NCBI GenBank assembly: GCA_943736015.1
Contig: OX031058.1
Coordinates: 2,433,001-2,497,000 of the forward strand
Length of the DNA stretch: 64,000 nucleotides
Reading direction: 5' to 3'
Source: Tridacna crocea
Lineage: Eukaryota > Mollusca > Bivalvia > Cardiida > Cardiidae
This document shows, piece after piece, positions 1-10,704 of this stretch; position 1 is the stretch's first letter; each line of letters begins with the position of its first letter. Both the position numbers and the translations under genes were made by a program. The notes beneath the pieces were generated by a model that did not search any database, was not told where the DNA came from, and saw only the letters and a program-made list of their open reading frames with translations.

Positions 1-491
1 CGGGGCACATTCCATTTATCCATCCACCCATTCATGGAATTCATTGACGTTTTTCATCAGATCCTAATATGCACTAGGGACTTATTCACCCAGTGTATTT
101 TTCTTTTTTTTTTCGAAAACTAAATGTGCCACTCCTTTCATAATAAAATTACCAAATGAGGTAGGAAGTGACCTGGGGATGGGTATAAAATGTATTTTCT
201 TGGTACAAAACGATTGAAAAGCACACAGTGGATGACTAAGATTGTACCAAGTGAGCTCAGTATGAAATGATCAGGTGGATTTATTGCTTGCAGTTTTAAC
301 AAATCAAATGTGGCTAAAATCAAGCTATTTTTCTTTGACAGGGTAGAAAACATTGTTGTGGCAAAGATGCGGATATCCAGTCACAAAATTGGAAAAACAT
401 CGGAGCAACCCTGGCTTCAGACGAAATGTTTTTTCGATGCGAAAACTGAAAGTATCCTTGTACAGCACCCGCGAAATTACATATCACTAAC
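1..491. other. left edge, no recognised gene
   Basis: No convincing coding exon is seen on either strand. If the partial exon at 492-607 (minus) has a second exon like its paralogue, it is not here. It would lie beyond the window edge or be lost. Confidence 0.5.
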
Positions 492-607
492 CCGAGTCGT
501 GCAGTTGTAATTTTCTCCGTCATTCCAGGATCATTTTTATGGATCCATACTAGAGTAGCAATACTCTGAAGAATATCTGCGTTCCCAAGAGCCCATGATC
601 TGTCCAT
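492..607 (-). CDS. first coding exon of a small unknown protein, paralogue of the gene at 13071-11569
   Basis: Reading the minus strand from an ATG at 607, the exon encodes 38 codons plus two bases and ends at a GT donor (GTTAGT). The peptide matches the first exon of the complete gene at 13071-12953: both share ADxLQSIATLVWI, then a D-x-x-M-x-E-x-I-T block ending in L-G. Both stop in phase 2 at the same Gly codon. The shared splice phase makes chance unlikely. No second exon is visible down to base 1, so this is either a gene cut by the window edge or a lone duplicated exon. The N-terminus differs (MDRSWALG against MDAIKMIN). No function is known to me. Confidence 0.6.
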
Positions 608-1899
608 CTTTCTGATTCTGAGAGTTTTGAAATTACCGGAAGTCAAGATTTAATAAGGTAGCAGTGGTCAGTTGTTGTTTTTTTCTATACCTGGGGTAGT
701 GGAGGGTTTTCGTTTCCAATTATATTTTTGTCATCTGCGATTGCTTTTAATTTGGACCAGTCTACAATTTTGTCATTCGGTGAAGGGTTAAGATGACAAG
801 CGAGCACTACCGAAGCCATGCTTTCAATCGCACTTGATGTCAGTAGCTTGCTATGGTCAGGCCCACGGGTAGGAATGGGACCGGGGGCCTCCCCCTCAAT
901 AATTATGATAATCATAGTAACTAAAAATATGAGTTTCAAGTGCAATGCAACAACCACGAAAAAAATATCTGTATTTCGAAGTTAGCGCCCCCCCCCCCCC
1001 CCCATCATCATGAAATGCTTTCTACGTGCCTGATAGTTCTGTTAAAGGAAAGGCTTGCCCAATGGAAGGTTTCTAGATACTTGTAAGAATTTCTATTTGT
1101 TGGGTTAGGCCTATGTATATTGCACTGTAGGGCCTAGATATGTGAGCTTTTAAAGCAAAGGAAAAAATCGAATCCTTAAAGGGTCAATTAATTAATAATA
1201 ACAAGAATATATTTTGTCTATACACCACAACTTTCTTATTAGAACTACATTTTATTCCAAACGCATCATCATGAATAATTTATTTTCAATTTATTACAAT
1301 ACATGGGCGAGTCCTCTGTGTATGTGCAATCTTGGTATCTCAAAAGTAACGTCACCCTGTAGACACCTGAACATCACTGTACAGATAATTATAGATAGCA
1401 ATGTATTGTATGCGGGGACAACGGAGTACATTTGTGGAAGATAAAGCCGATTCATTTATAGTTGACAGGAATTAGTAAGTGAAAATATTTGCGTGTTTGT
1501 GGTAGTGAATATATACCCGTCAACAGAATTTAACGGTCGAAAATCTACATGGTTTGTCTGACATGTGAATCATCAGAAAAGCCATAGGCTCGCTATAGTG
1601 TTTAAAAATTCAACATGCCGAGAAGACAAATTTTTGCCGGACGCTGAAAAAGCCAGAGACATCGGTCAGCATTTACCTCGATCGGCACACGCAACTTGCC
1701 TGTTGACCCATGAATATATAGTGTTAGTTAAAGCGGAACTCAAAGACTCTGGAAAAAATGTAACAGGTGACGGGAGCTGTCACTAGTCGCACCCAGAGTG
1801 GATGTACTGAGTCAACGGTAGCCGATATGTTCCCTTAAAGATTGTTCATCGTTGTTATACAAAAACGTCGATGATTTTATTAGACTTATCCTCTCAAAT
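608..1899. other. intergenic, no recognised gene
   Basis: Only short, low-complexity reading frames occur here, with no match to a known family. It contains the poly-C run at 988-1003 and nothing else that I can classify. Confidence 0.5.
988..1003 (+). repeat. poly-C tract (16 C)
   Basis: An uninterrupted run of 16 cytosines, unusual in this AT-rich region. Its length is likely to be unstable or misassembled. Confidence 0.9.
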
Positions 1900-2205
1900 G
1901 ACAATTTGAAATTGCTTCTGGGCTCGTATTCACCAACCATTCGTAAGAATATTCTCAGTCTTATTCTCCAAGATTTTCTAAATTTGAAAGTAACAAACTT
2001 CTGATTGGCTAAACCATTTGGTCTCAAATTTAGAAAATTCTGGAGACTGGGACCAAGAATGTTTTTAAGAATGGTTGGTGAATAAGTGCCCTGGTGTTCT
2101 AATCTGCACATTCTGTGTTACTAGTCTGGTCTTGATATACACTGTCTAAAAAGGTCATTGATACACGCTTAGCTACCTAAAGGTTACTACTAGTATATGA
2201 TTACA
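1900..2205 (+). repeat. direct duplication, copy 1
   Basis: This stretch recurs in the same orientation at 4590-4853. Both copies carry a family-D element followed by the same unique-looking tail (CTGGTGTTCTAATCTGCAC and on to CTACTAGTATATGATT). Copy 2 lacks about 50 bases from the middle of the family-D part. The tail also contains a family-C end fragment (CACTGTCTAAAAAGGTCA). Confidence 0.85.
1921..2090. mobile_element. family D foldback MITE, copy D1
   Basis: The ends read CGTATTCACCAACCATTC and, inverted, GAATGGTTGGTGAATA. The arms contain the family signature CTTCTGATTGGCTAAACCA. No coding capacity. Confidence 0.8.
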
Positions 2206-2361
2206 ATACAAGTAGTGTGAGCACATTAACAGTGAGTGTTAGTAAACCTGCTGTCAAAAGATATTTTATCAATGAGTTCAGTGAGACAGAAGTTTGCAAA
2301 TCATAAATAATGAAATAAAAAACGGAAAAATCCGGAAAGCTTTTTCAGGGCATATTCTTAA

Positions 2362-2582
2362 CCCATTACCAAACGACAATATTTTAGACTGGTCCAAATT
2401 GAAAGCATTTGCAGACGACAAAATGAAAGTGACTGAAAATTTGAAAATTGTTTTGTGAAGGGTAGAAAACATTGTGGGAAAAGGAGAAAATGCTTGTTAC
2501 CAGCATATTCTCCTTTTCCCACAATGTTTTCTAAAGTCTTCTTTCTCAGGGGCGTCAAAAGTAGGGATTGTGTGGTAATAGG
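2362..2582 (-). mobile_element. family A palindromic MITE, copy A1
   Basis: About 221 bp, flanked on both sides by TTAA. The outer ends are CCCATTACCAAAC and, inverted, GTGTGGTAATAGG. The core has two arms of GGAGAAAATGCT facing AGCATATTCTCC, followed by CTTTTCCCACAATGTTTTC. Noncoding. Confidence 0.88.
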
Positions 2583-2679
2583 TTAATGTGAAACCTCGCC
2601 TCTGAATGTACAAGTTTACAGCTTTCGTCCAGAATTCTCCAAAGACTTGCAGGAATGTCACATTGTCAATGACACGGGT

Positions 2680-2778
2680 AGATACCATTCGGCATACCTC
2701 GGGTGATGGGAGCCACCAAACCCCTTTGCTGTATTTAGTAGTTTGATATACAGCAGATCGGATAAGTTTCCACCCTGC
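2680..2778 (+). repeat. family G (part P) repeat fragment
   Basis: CATTCGGCATACCTCGGGTG and the following GCAGATCGG block match the repeats at 17755-18060 and, inverted, 61600-61935. Confidence 0.6.
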
Positions 2779-3132
2779 CAAAACCAGTTAAGGTATCGTT
2801 TATCAAACGTGAGAGGAAAGAATTTTAACGGAAAAAGGAAAAAATAAATCGTTTAGAAATGTAACGGTTAGAAAAAAATCGATAAATAAATAACTCAAGT
2901 TCCTGTAAATTGGCTTTTTTTTTGTTCATAATATAGTTGGTATAGACCATTCATCGAAGGTGTGGTTTCGTATGATTCTTCCTTAGGGTTTTTCGCAGGA
3001 GTGTCCTCGGGCAAGACAATTCAGAGCCCTAACATATTATTTGAGAAACCAAAGAAAATGAATGTAATAGAATACGCGAGCTGTCAGCGTGATATTACTG
3101 AAATAATGTTGAGAGCGGAGTAAATCAACATT

Positions 3133-3168
3133 CAACCAACCAATCAACCAACCAATCAATCAATCAAT
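3133..3168 (+). repeat. simple repeat (AATC/AACC)n
   Basis: Tetranucleotide tract alternating CAAC and CAAT units. Confidence 0.8.
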
Positions 3169-3204
3169 TCTTATGACTATAAATGCGGCGTTTGTAAACG
3201 TTGT

Positions 3205-3366
3205 GAGAAAAGGAGAACTTTATAACAAGGTACAATGACCAGTTTTCATACAGAAAATGTCATTAAAGCGAAAAGATTCAACCCTTGTCATCCTGCGCAA
3301 TTTGCGTAGTCTGACTAGGGTTGACACTTTTGGCAATTCTCCCTTTTTGCGTGATAGGTCACATAC
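3205..3366. repeat. family J element, truncated copy
   Basis: It shares TTTTCATACAGAAAAT, the GTCTGACTAGGGTTGACACT arm and the CCCTTTTTGCGTGA end with the full copy at 4155-4418. The left terminus is missing. Confidence 0.7.
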
Positions 3367-3864
3367 AAGTATTCTCTTTTTTTCCACAATCAACTTAATC
3401 ATGAGATAGACTAGTTCTTGGACATACGGTAGGTTGAACAAGCAAAAGGCTTCGATTCAGGCCGGATTGCGCAGGCCGACATGAATCGATACCATTTAGC
3501 AGATGTTTTAAGCTCCCCTTTCGCAAAGCATGGCTACAGTATTTTGCACTGATCGAGCTATATGAAGTTTGTCTCATTCGGCGAAGTGAATTATTATCTG
3601 ATAATTTTCCTTGACCGTCAGATGACATGTTTAATTAAATTTAGTTTTATCCCTTTTACTGCAAAATTTATATATTCAACGGTTGAAATATACAATCAAC
3701 TTATCACACAGAAAGACGATTATTTTACAGGATTGACAAGAGAAGCAGATGGTATAGATCAAAAATAGGACTGCACGTTTTAAGCAATCTCAAGGACATC
3801 ACTGTGGTCATTTCCGGTTTGAATTCGAAGACAAATCCCTAGAGTTTCTTTATACTATACATCT

Positions 3865-4135
3865 TATATGGAGCGCAACACGCGAAAAGGTGCATTCGGA
3901 CATTTGCGTAAAGTGTTGTCTCGGATTAGCCTGCGCAGTCCGCACAGGCTAATCCGAGACGACACTTTACGACTACATTAGATTTTGTGTTACAGTAGAC
4001 TTGCGTAAAACAGAAAATCACATAAAATCGGAAAGTGTCGTTTCGGATTAGCCTGTGTGGACTGAACAAGCTGATCCGAGACGACACTTTCAGCAAATGT
4101 CCGAATGACCCTTTTCGTGTGTTGCACTCCATATA
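3865..4135. mobile_element. family B foldback MITE, copy B1
   Basis: Ends TATATGGAGCGCAACACGCG and, inverted, GTGTTGCACTCCATATA. Inside are two further palindromes built on TCGGATTAGCCTG and AGACGACACTTTACG. About 271 bp, noncoding. A nearly identical copy lies at 19849-20119. Confidence 0.88.
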
Positions 4136-4154
4136 TAAAATAGATTTTTAAATA

Positions 4155-4418
4155 TGTAACCCGTCACGCAAAAAGGGAACCATTTGGGAATTCCGTACAT
4201 CAATAAAATGAAAATAGATCAACGTTAGTGCACGTCAGTTTAAGTTGATAGTTCAAAAATAATTGTAAAACAAGGTAAAATGATCTCTTTTCATACAGAA
4301 AATATCATAAAAAGCAAAAAAGTGTCGACCCTTGTCAGACTGCACAATTCGCAAAGTCTGACTAGGGTTGACACTTTTCGCAGTTCCCAGAGGGTCCCTT
4401 TTTGCGTGACGGGTCACA
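4155..4418. mobile_element. family J TIR MITE, full copy
   Basis: Terminal inverted repeats of about 22 bp: TGTAACCCGTCACGCAAAAA and, inverted, TTTTTGCGTGACGGGTCACA. Inside is a smaller palindrome around GTCTGACTAGGGTTGACAC. Only terminal pieces of the same family appear at 28228-28270 and 34214-34262. Confidence 0.8.
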
Positions 4419-4553
4419 TGTATGTTTAATATTGTTTACACAGCTGAATAGGTTCTATACACTCTAAAGTTTTAGTAGCGTTTTGTCTTCTCTCTGGTTG
4501 TAATGATGTATCTTAAATCGTGTGTTAATTTTATTGAAAACATTAGACTAAAT

Positions 4554-5135
4554 AACAAGAGGGCCATTTCAGAAATGAAGAATGTTCAAATGACAATTTG
4601 AAATTGCTTCTGGGCTCGTATTCACCAACCATTCATAAGAATATTCTTAGTCTTATTCTCCGAGATTTTCTAAATTTGAAAGTAACAAAACTTCTGATTG
4701 GCTAAACCATGAAAGTTCTTAAGAATGGTTGGTGAATAAGTGCCCTGGTGTTCTAATCTGCACATTCTGTGTAGTCTGGTCTTGATATACACTGTCTAAA
4801 AAGGTCATTGATACACGCTTAGCTACCTAAAGGTTACTACTAGTATATGATTTCTTCAAGAATTTCTTCATTTCTGTATAGTGTAAAGAGCCCACAGCCA
4901 CCAGAGCCATGCATCTAGATGAATCAACATTTCTTGAACAATTTTTGAAAAGGGTCGGCCAAGAAACCTTTCTGTGAAATTATTTCAAAATCTGATCAGC
5001 CATCTCAGTGAAGAAGAATTTTAAAGAATTTCTTCATGGCCATATAATGCAAGAAGTCCCCATTCACCAGTGCAATGTTTCTTGACGGACCAAAATTTCG
5101 CGAACACTTTGAAAAGGGTCATCAAAGGAACATTT
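4554..5135 (-). repeat. repeat starting with an inverted Helentron-like 3' end
   Basis: It opens with AACAAGAGGGCCAT, the reverse complement of the ATGGCCCTCTT end seen at 36590, 41320 and 45550. The body has weak internal duplications around AGAATTTCTTCAT. The other terminus is not found. Confidence 0.35.
4590..4853 (+). repeat. direct duplication, copy 2
   Basis: Second copy of 1900-2205. It includes family D copy D2 (4613-4744), which is shortened inside: sequence after GGCTAAACCAT jumps directly to the right arm. Confidence 0.85.
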
Positions 5136-5139
5136 TTGT

Positions 5140-5205
5140 CATTTTCCATGGGCCATTCCTCTACTTAGAGAAATGACCCATGGGTCATTTTTTATTACAC
5201 CGGCT
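5140..5205. repeat. fragment of the family F foldback
   Basis: Contains GAGAAATGACCCATGGGTCA and ACACCGGC, the signature and terminus of the 0.4-kb foldback at 20269-20669. It lies about 150 bp upstream of the oxygenase start codon. Confidence 0.7.
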
Positions 5206-5351
5206 GATGATTTACGTGAGAAATCCGTGCTTCATTGTTTCCCGAAATAATTTAAATGGCTAATTCAACAAATACCTCTAGCCGAAAGGTTTTTATCTAG
5301 GTATGTTTAAACGATCTAGATTTTACACTTTATTTTTCAGAACTGTGAACT

Positions 5352-6350
5352 ATGTCCAGTCAAAATTTAGAATTGCCTATCATAGATCTAGACCGTGCCA
5401 AGGTCGATCGTCAAGGGGAGGCGAAACGTGTGGTTGAAGTCCTTGAAAATGTTGGTTTTGCCTATGTTGACAATGTAGAAGGAATCGATTATAAAGGACT
5501 GTGGGATGCTTGTCAATGGTTTTTCTGTAAACCTTTTCAGTTCAAGAAAAAGATCATGAGAAAACAGTGGAACAAGGAAAACAATAACGTATATAGAGGA
5601 TATTTCCCAGTCGTAGAGGGGGAACCGAGTAGAAAAGAGGCATTTGAGTTCGGTCGAGACCTTCCAGCCGGTGACCAGTCCGTTTCTCCTACAAACTGGT
5701 TTTACGAGAAGTCGACATGGCCCGAGGAAGACGGTACATTTCCTTTCCAAGAATTCTTAAAGAAGCAATATGATGTAATGCACAATACTTGTATGGAGAT
5801 TTTAAGTCTTTGTGCTGTTGGTCTTGGTATCCCAGATGATTCCTTTTACGATATATTCGGATACAGGCCGTGCTCTACGTTCCGACTGTTACACTATCCG
5901 CCCTGGGATGGGGTACCGCCACCGATAGCCAATATAGAGGACGGTAAGATCCTTACTACACCCGAACATACAGACTCGAACTTCATGACTCTGCTGACAA
6001 CCTTTCATTTCTCTGGTCTGGAAGTGAAGCAAGTGGACGGAAATTGGGGCAAGGTGATTCCTCGAGAAAACAGTCTAGTGATGAATATAGGCGACACATT
6101 TTCAAGAATGCTCGGAGGTAGATTTAAAGCCACACCCCATCGAGTACTTGATATTGGTGTTGATAGGTACTCCGTGCCTTTCTTCTTGTCCCCAAAGTTC
6201 GACGGAGATATAGGTTTAAATTTCTTGTCGAAGCATACAGGCGAAGGGCCGGCTCACATACCACAAAAATACGGCCCTTGGGTACTTGACATCATAAAAC
6301 ACAAGAAGAAATACTTTGAATACAAAGTTCTTCCCGAAATTGAAGACTAA
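5352..6350 (+). CDS. 2-oxoglutarate/Fe(II)-dependent oxygenase, isopenicillin N synthase-like family
   Basis: A 332-residue protein in one coding exon. The N-terminus (LPIIDLDRA) is the DIOX_N start typical of the family. The C-terminal double-stranded beta-helix carries the iron ligands His206 and Asp208 (EHTDSNFMTLL) and His263 (KATPHRVLD). The 2-oxoglutarate-binding RxS is Arg272-Ser274 (RYSVPFF). All are intact and the length is normal. Enzymes of this family are cytosolic and hydroxylate or desaturate small molecules; the substrate cannot be read from sequence. Although true isopenicillin N synthase is a relative, the RxS pair suggests 2-oxoglutarate use. A pyrimidine-rich tract ending in TTTTTCAG at 5340 lies just upstream, so the 5' UTR probably has an intron and the first noncoding exon is upstream. 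The start at 5352 is the first in-frame ATG after that acceptor. An intron-free coding region is unusual beside the intron-rich peptidase gene. Confidence 0.93.
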   Translation: MSSQNLELPIIDLDRAKVDRQGEAKRVVEVLENVGFAYVDNVEGIDYKGLWDACQWFFCKPFQFKKKIMRKQWNKENNNVYRGYFPVVEGEPSRKEAFEFGRDLPAGDQSVSPTNWFYEKSTWPEEDGTFPFQEFLKKQYDVMHNTCMEILSLCAVGLGIPDDSFYDIFGYRPCSTFRLLHYPPWDGVPPPIANIEDGKILTTPEHTDSNFMTLLTTFHFSGLEVKQVDGNWGKVIPRENSLVMNIGDTFSRMLGGRFKATPHRVLDIGVDRYSVPFFLSPKFDGDIGLNFLSKHTGEGPAHIPQKYGPWVLDIIKHKKKYFEYKVLPEIED

Positions 6351-6481
6351 TTCCCGAAAGACAAACTTACAAGTTTCTTCAATAGTCTATGACTTGAAGT
6401 AGAGATACTGGCCGAAAACACAACCTTGATGCGTTAGTCATGTAGACATACAACGAAGTGTGGTAACTTAGAATGTAGTGT

Positions 6482-6800
6482 ATGGTGGCACATTCCCGCC
6501 ATTAGATATGAGAAAACCATCATGATAGAAAACTATCGCGATAAATCAAAGTTTTCTGGAAATTTTATCAAGACAGTGTTAAGTTTCCCGAGAAAAATCG
6601 CGACAAGCTTTGTTGTCTAGAAAATTTCATATTGATCTGTAAAAGTACTAACGCAAGCCTTCCAATGTGTTCATAAAGCTGACATCGGAGATAAAATTAT
6701 CGCCATACTTCCAGCCGTTTCCGATATCTATACATAGAATATTCACCTTTTGAATGAACTTGACCGAGATAAAACAAAATGTCACTTTTTTGCATGGCGC
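6482..6800 (+). repeat. family I TIR element, truncated copy
   Basis: Begins TATGGTGGCACATTCCCGCC and carries AGCTGACATCGGAGATAAAA, matching the full copy at 56171-56789. It has no right end. It sits about 130 bp beyond the oxygenase stop codon and may fall in the 3' UTR. Confidence 0.65.
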
Positions 6801-7049
6801 AGACAAGGTCCACAAAGCCAGAAATATTACCTCGACGTTTTCTGAGAAAACAGCCTATCTGAAAATGATAAGTCATTCTTTCATGATGAAAATAACTTTT
6901 ATTATCATACAGAGAAAAAATGTTACATAACTGACAATTAAAGATAATAGTCTACATTCTGCCTCTTATGTGCCTTGAATAAACGTCAAATATGATGCTT
7001 TTGTTGACAAGAGTACTATGTATATCAAAATCAATCTGCACTGAAACTG

Positions 7050-7320
7050 CAGTCTGATCTTGTGTCAACAGTTTCACTTTGTGCAAAATCATTGCCACTT
7101 TACAACAAACAAAGATTGGTACCCGTTGAAAGCATTTCCAGATGACCAAATAATTGTTCTTCAAAGGATTATGTTTGACTCTGATAGAATGTTGAACTCT
7201 TGACCAATCGACAAAATTTCCAAATATGATTCAAAAATTGAAATTAGTTAAGGGAAGGTTAGAAAACATTGTGGAAAAAGGAGAAAATGTTGGTAACCAG
7301 CATTTTCCTGGGGCGTAACC
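7050..7320 (-). repeat. family A MITE, decayed partial copies
   Basis: GAAAGCATTTCCAGATGACC followed by AGAAAACATTGTGG and CTGGTAACCAGCATTTTCC. The right half is missing. Another decayed copy lies at 7560-7770 (CCTTTACCACACAGAAAC, GGGAAAAGGAGAAAATGCTG). Confidence 0.6.
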
Positions 7321-7927
7321 AAGAAAAAGTTAATTAAACGCACACTGATTTCAAGCCTCTTCTGAGGGAAGAAATTTGGTTTTCAAAGACAGGTTTGATT
7401 GTGCCTCAGCTATCGACCTATTCTCGATTTTTCTTTTTACATTAAGCATGTGCAAGGTGTGCGTAATAGAGGTTATGCCTATGCTTTTTCTTTTCCTAGA
7501 ATGTATTCAGAGCCTTGTACCTTTGGGGAGATAAAACTTGGAATTGTGTGGAAGAGGGTCAATCCTTTACCACACAGAAACAAATTTAGAATCATGCTAA
7601 ATGAAAAATTCATAGAATTCATATCTTTTTCAAATTATAGTATGTCATTGCACAGTGAGATATTATGGGAAAAGGAGAAAATGCTGGTTACCAAAATGCT
7701 TTTAAAAGCCTTCTTTCTATGGGTTGTTAAAACCTGTGATTGTGATTTACTGCTTTTTTTAAACTAAAACAATATCTCAAAGTTACAAAACAAATAAAAA
7801 ACACACCAAAATGGTTACCAAAAACTTTACTCTATATTTAAATGTAAACAATACAGAAAAAGGAAGACCAGTTGAGAGCACCAGATGTAGGCCATTACAG
7901 CCAGAAGCTGTTCATCATACTAATAAT

Positions 7928-8121
7928 CCTTTCCCACATAAGCCCTGGTTTTTACAGTTCTGGGATTGAAGGGTTTGAAAATACAGTGGACAAAGGAGAA
8001 AATGCTCATAATGAGCATTTTCTCCATTTTCCACAGTATTTTCTTCCTGTACAGATCTAAATTTGTCATCTGCAAATTCTTTCAACTTCAGCAGACCAAA
8101 ATTACCTCATCTGGTAAAGAG
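7928..8121 (+). mobile_element. family A MITE, copy A2 (TGCTCATAATGAGCA core subtype)
   Basis: CCTTTCCCACATAAGCCC start, core AATGCTCATAATGAGCATT, right end GGTAAAGAG next to TTAA. A core variant distinct from the CTGGTAACCAG type. Confidence 0.8.
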
Positions 8122-8199
8122 TTAAGCTATGCCCTTACGAAAGGGTTTTTAATGCAACTCTGTGATACTTTAAACTAAGAAGGACATCACATAATTTAA

Positions 8200-8291
8200 C
8201 TCTTTACCACACAATCCCTACTTCTGATGACCTTGAGAAAGAAGCCCTTAGAAAACATTGTGGGAAAAGGAGAAAATGCTGGTAACCAGCA
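8200..8291 (+). repeat. family A MITE, left half (A3)
   Basis: TTAA then CTCTTTACCACACAATCCC. It breaks off just after CTGGTAACCAGCA, at the palindrome centre, which suggests deletion of the second arm. Confidence 0.75.
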
Positions 8292-8325
8292 ATATCACAC
8301 TCATAATAATATCCATACTATAAAC

Positions 8326-8549
8326 TCTTTTTCACACAATACCGAGTTTTAACAATCCTGATGAAACAGCCTTTTGAAAACCTTGTGGGAAATGGAGAAA
8401 TGCTGGTAACCAGCATTTTCTCCTTTTCCCACACTGTTTTCAACATTTTTAGAGACAAATATGATTCCTTACAGCTACATTTAATTTGTTGTCTGCAAAA
8501 TGCTTTCTAATATTTGGAGAAGTGTAAAGATTTATTGTTTGGTAAAGAA
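8326..8549 (+). mobile_element. family A MITE, copy A4
   Basis: Core ATGCTGGTAACCAGCAT between AAGGAG-type arms. Right end TTTGGTAAAGAA, then TTAA. Confidence 0.82.
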
Positions 8550-8584
8550 TTAAATGATATGAATTGAATTTGTCTGCATTTTGA

Positions 8585-8783
8585 CTCCTTATTCTGCATT
8601 CACCAATCATTCTTGATAATATTCTTATTCTCAAAACTTTTCTAGATTTGAAAGTAATACATGTACAATTTTTGATTGGCTAAACCAAATGCTTAAGCCA
8701 AACAGAAATTATCTAACTTCCAAAAAATAGAATAAGACTAAGAATGAAGAAAAAAAAAAAGAATGGTTGGTGAATACTGGTCC
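8585..8783. mobile_element. family D foldback MITE, copy D3
   Basis: TATTCACC-like start (GCATTCACCAATCATTCTTG), TTGATTGGCTAAACCA middle, and GAATGGTTGGTGAATACTGG end. Confidence 0.7.
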
Positions 8784-8789
8784 AAAATA

Positions 8790-9285
8790 GACTCCTTATT
8801 GTCTGTACTGTGCCTTTTTTTTTTTGAACAAACTGTAGATATGTTTCAGTTTTTCAAAATTGTGTATGGTCTATACTATAGAATGTGTCAACTTTATTCA
8901 TTTCTGAAACATCTTATATGATTGATGAACACAGAATCTTAGTTACATTAACAAATCATGTACACAGATCACATGAAAAACAATCAGATCTAACACAGAG
9001 CAAGCTCAAGTTTGTACCATAGGCAAATTTTAAGGCTTTATTTAAATAGAAAGAGTCGGCGCCCAGACCTGTAAAAATATATCAGAGAACTCACAATTCA
9101 CAATCATGGAAAAGAGATCAGGATTTAAACAAATATATTTGGATTATCGATCTTGTGATTCATACACAATATTCAAAAACATTAAACAGAAATTAACCAT
9201 TTTAGTAAAAGAAATTACATAATCTTTACTGAAAAATACACAACATACCTTCATATTATGCATGGGTCATATTCTTTGAAAAGGG
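8790..9285. other. AT-rich stretch, nothing recognised
   Basis: No reading frame of note and no repeat signature that I can assign. Confidence 0.5.
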
Positions 9286-9291
9286 GCTTAA

Positions 9292-9493
9292 CTCTTTACC
9301 ACACAATCCCGACTCTTAATGACCCTCAGAAAGAAAGCCTTTGAAAACATTGTGGGAAAAGAAGAAAATGCTGGTAACCAGCATTTTCTCCTTTTCCCAC
9401 AATGTTTTTCTACCTTCCTAAAGCAAATTTCAATTCTTTAGTCACATTGATTTTGTCGTCTGCAAATGCTTTCATTTTGGACCAGTTTAAAAA
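9292..9493 (+). mobile_element. family A MITE, copy A5
   Basis: TTAA then CTCTTTACCACACAATCCC, a perfect core ATGCTGGTAACCAGCAT, and a decayed right end. Confidence 0.82.
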
Positions 9494-9499
9494 CCCATT

Positions 9500-10000
9500 T
9501 AATCCACTTTTCACAGAGCATAACTCACTTACATGTATATCATTATACATGTATACATCAATAAATCCGAAATCTCTTCATCAATATACATATAATTTAT
9601 AATATAAACATGTATTTGGCTTGTGTTTGTAAAAGGGGACACTTTAACCTCCTTACTATAGAGCTAGCTTTTGTAGCAATACGGTAGAAAACTCCCTCAG
9701 TGGGCTCCAGAGTAACAGCTCCATAAAAGTTCTTTGTTGACCTGCCTTGAGATCAAACCCCAGACCTAAACGTCCCTAAGTTGACTGATCTTCTTAGTCA
9801 TCACAAAAGATAGCTCTATGACCAGACAGTTTAAGTGTCCCATTATATAAACACAAGCTGTGTATGTATTGAAAAAAAAGAGGGGGTTTTCTACTTCAAG
9901 TTTGAAGAACATTTACAAAAAGCACAAAAATAAAGAAACTGAAGGTCAGACTTAAACATTCTTGATACAATTATCAAATCCAGACCTAAAGTACATTTGG
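9500..10000. other. intergenic, nothing recognised
   Basis: AT-rich sequence without a convincing reading frame or an assignable repeat. Confidence 0.45.
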
Positions 10001-10002
10001 CT

Positions 10003-10181
10003 TGTATCACATGAAAAGAGGCATTCTGACATTTCCATAAGCGGACTGCGCAGACTGATCCGTGATGACACTTTATGACTACATTAGATTTCATCCTACA
10101 GAAAATGACATAAAAACATAGGCTGATCCGAAACGGCTATTTATGCAAATGCCTGAATGCCCCCTTTCGCATGTTGCAGAT
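10003..10181. repeat. family B foldback MITE, decayed copy B3
   Basis: Keeps CACTTTATGACTACATTAGA, GGCTGATCCGAAACG and CCCTTTCGCATGTTGCA, with many substitutions and internal loss. Confidence 0.65.
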
Positions 10182-10479
10182 CTAAAATCTTTCTAAAAAA
10201 TAAAACTCAAAATAAATAGGAATTGAACTTTCTTTGTAAAATATATAACATTGTGGTGTTTCAGACAATTTGGTTACATTAATAAAGCTATAACTACATC
10301 TACCATAGTTTTTTAATTATACCCAATTCCATGCCCATAACATCTGTTTTGGGAATTACGTAAAAGAGAGTCTCTGCTTATAAATTTACTTCAAAAAAAT
10401 GATTGAAAAAAAAAAAAAGTCCATGTTATTTATATTTACATGACACCCTTAAATTTCAAAACTGTCCTTAAATTTTTAA

Positions 10480-10700
10480 CTCATTACCAAACGACAATAT
10501 TTTAGGCTTGTCCAAATCAAAAGCATTTGCAGACAACAAAATAAAAGTGACTGAAAATTTGAAATTTGTTTTGTGAAGGGTAGAAAACATTGTGGGAAAA
10601 GTAGAAAATGCTGGTTACCAGCATTTTCTCCTTTTCCCACAATGTTTTCTAAAGGCTTCTTTCACAGGGGCGTCAAAAGTAGGGATTGTGTGGTAATGGG
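10480..10700 (-). mobile_element. family A MITE, copy A6
   Basis: TTAA-bounded, 221 bp. Core ATGCTGGTTACCAGCAT with arms GGAGAAAA/TTTTCTCC (one arm GTAGAAAA). Right end GTGTGGTAATGGG. Confidence 0.9.
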
Positions 10701-10704
10701 TTAA

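Noticed and set aside
1565..1786. Small plus-strand gene of about 73 codons
   Set aside because: No family resemblance, no supporting splice or poly(A) context, and an ordinary composition for chance frames.
3865..4135. Rho-independent-type terminators or bacterial attenuators from the strong hairpins
   Set aside because: The same hairpins recur as dispersed, bounded elements in an intron-containing genome, so they are MITEs.
5388..5750. Minus-strand reading frame of 120 codons
   Set aside because: It lies wholly antisense to the oxygenase coding region and has no family resemblance.
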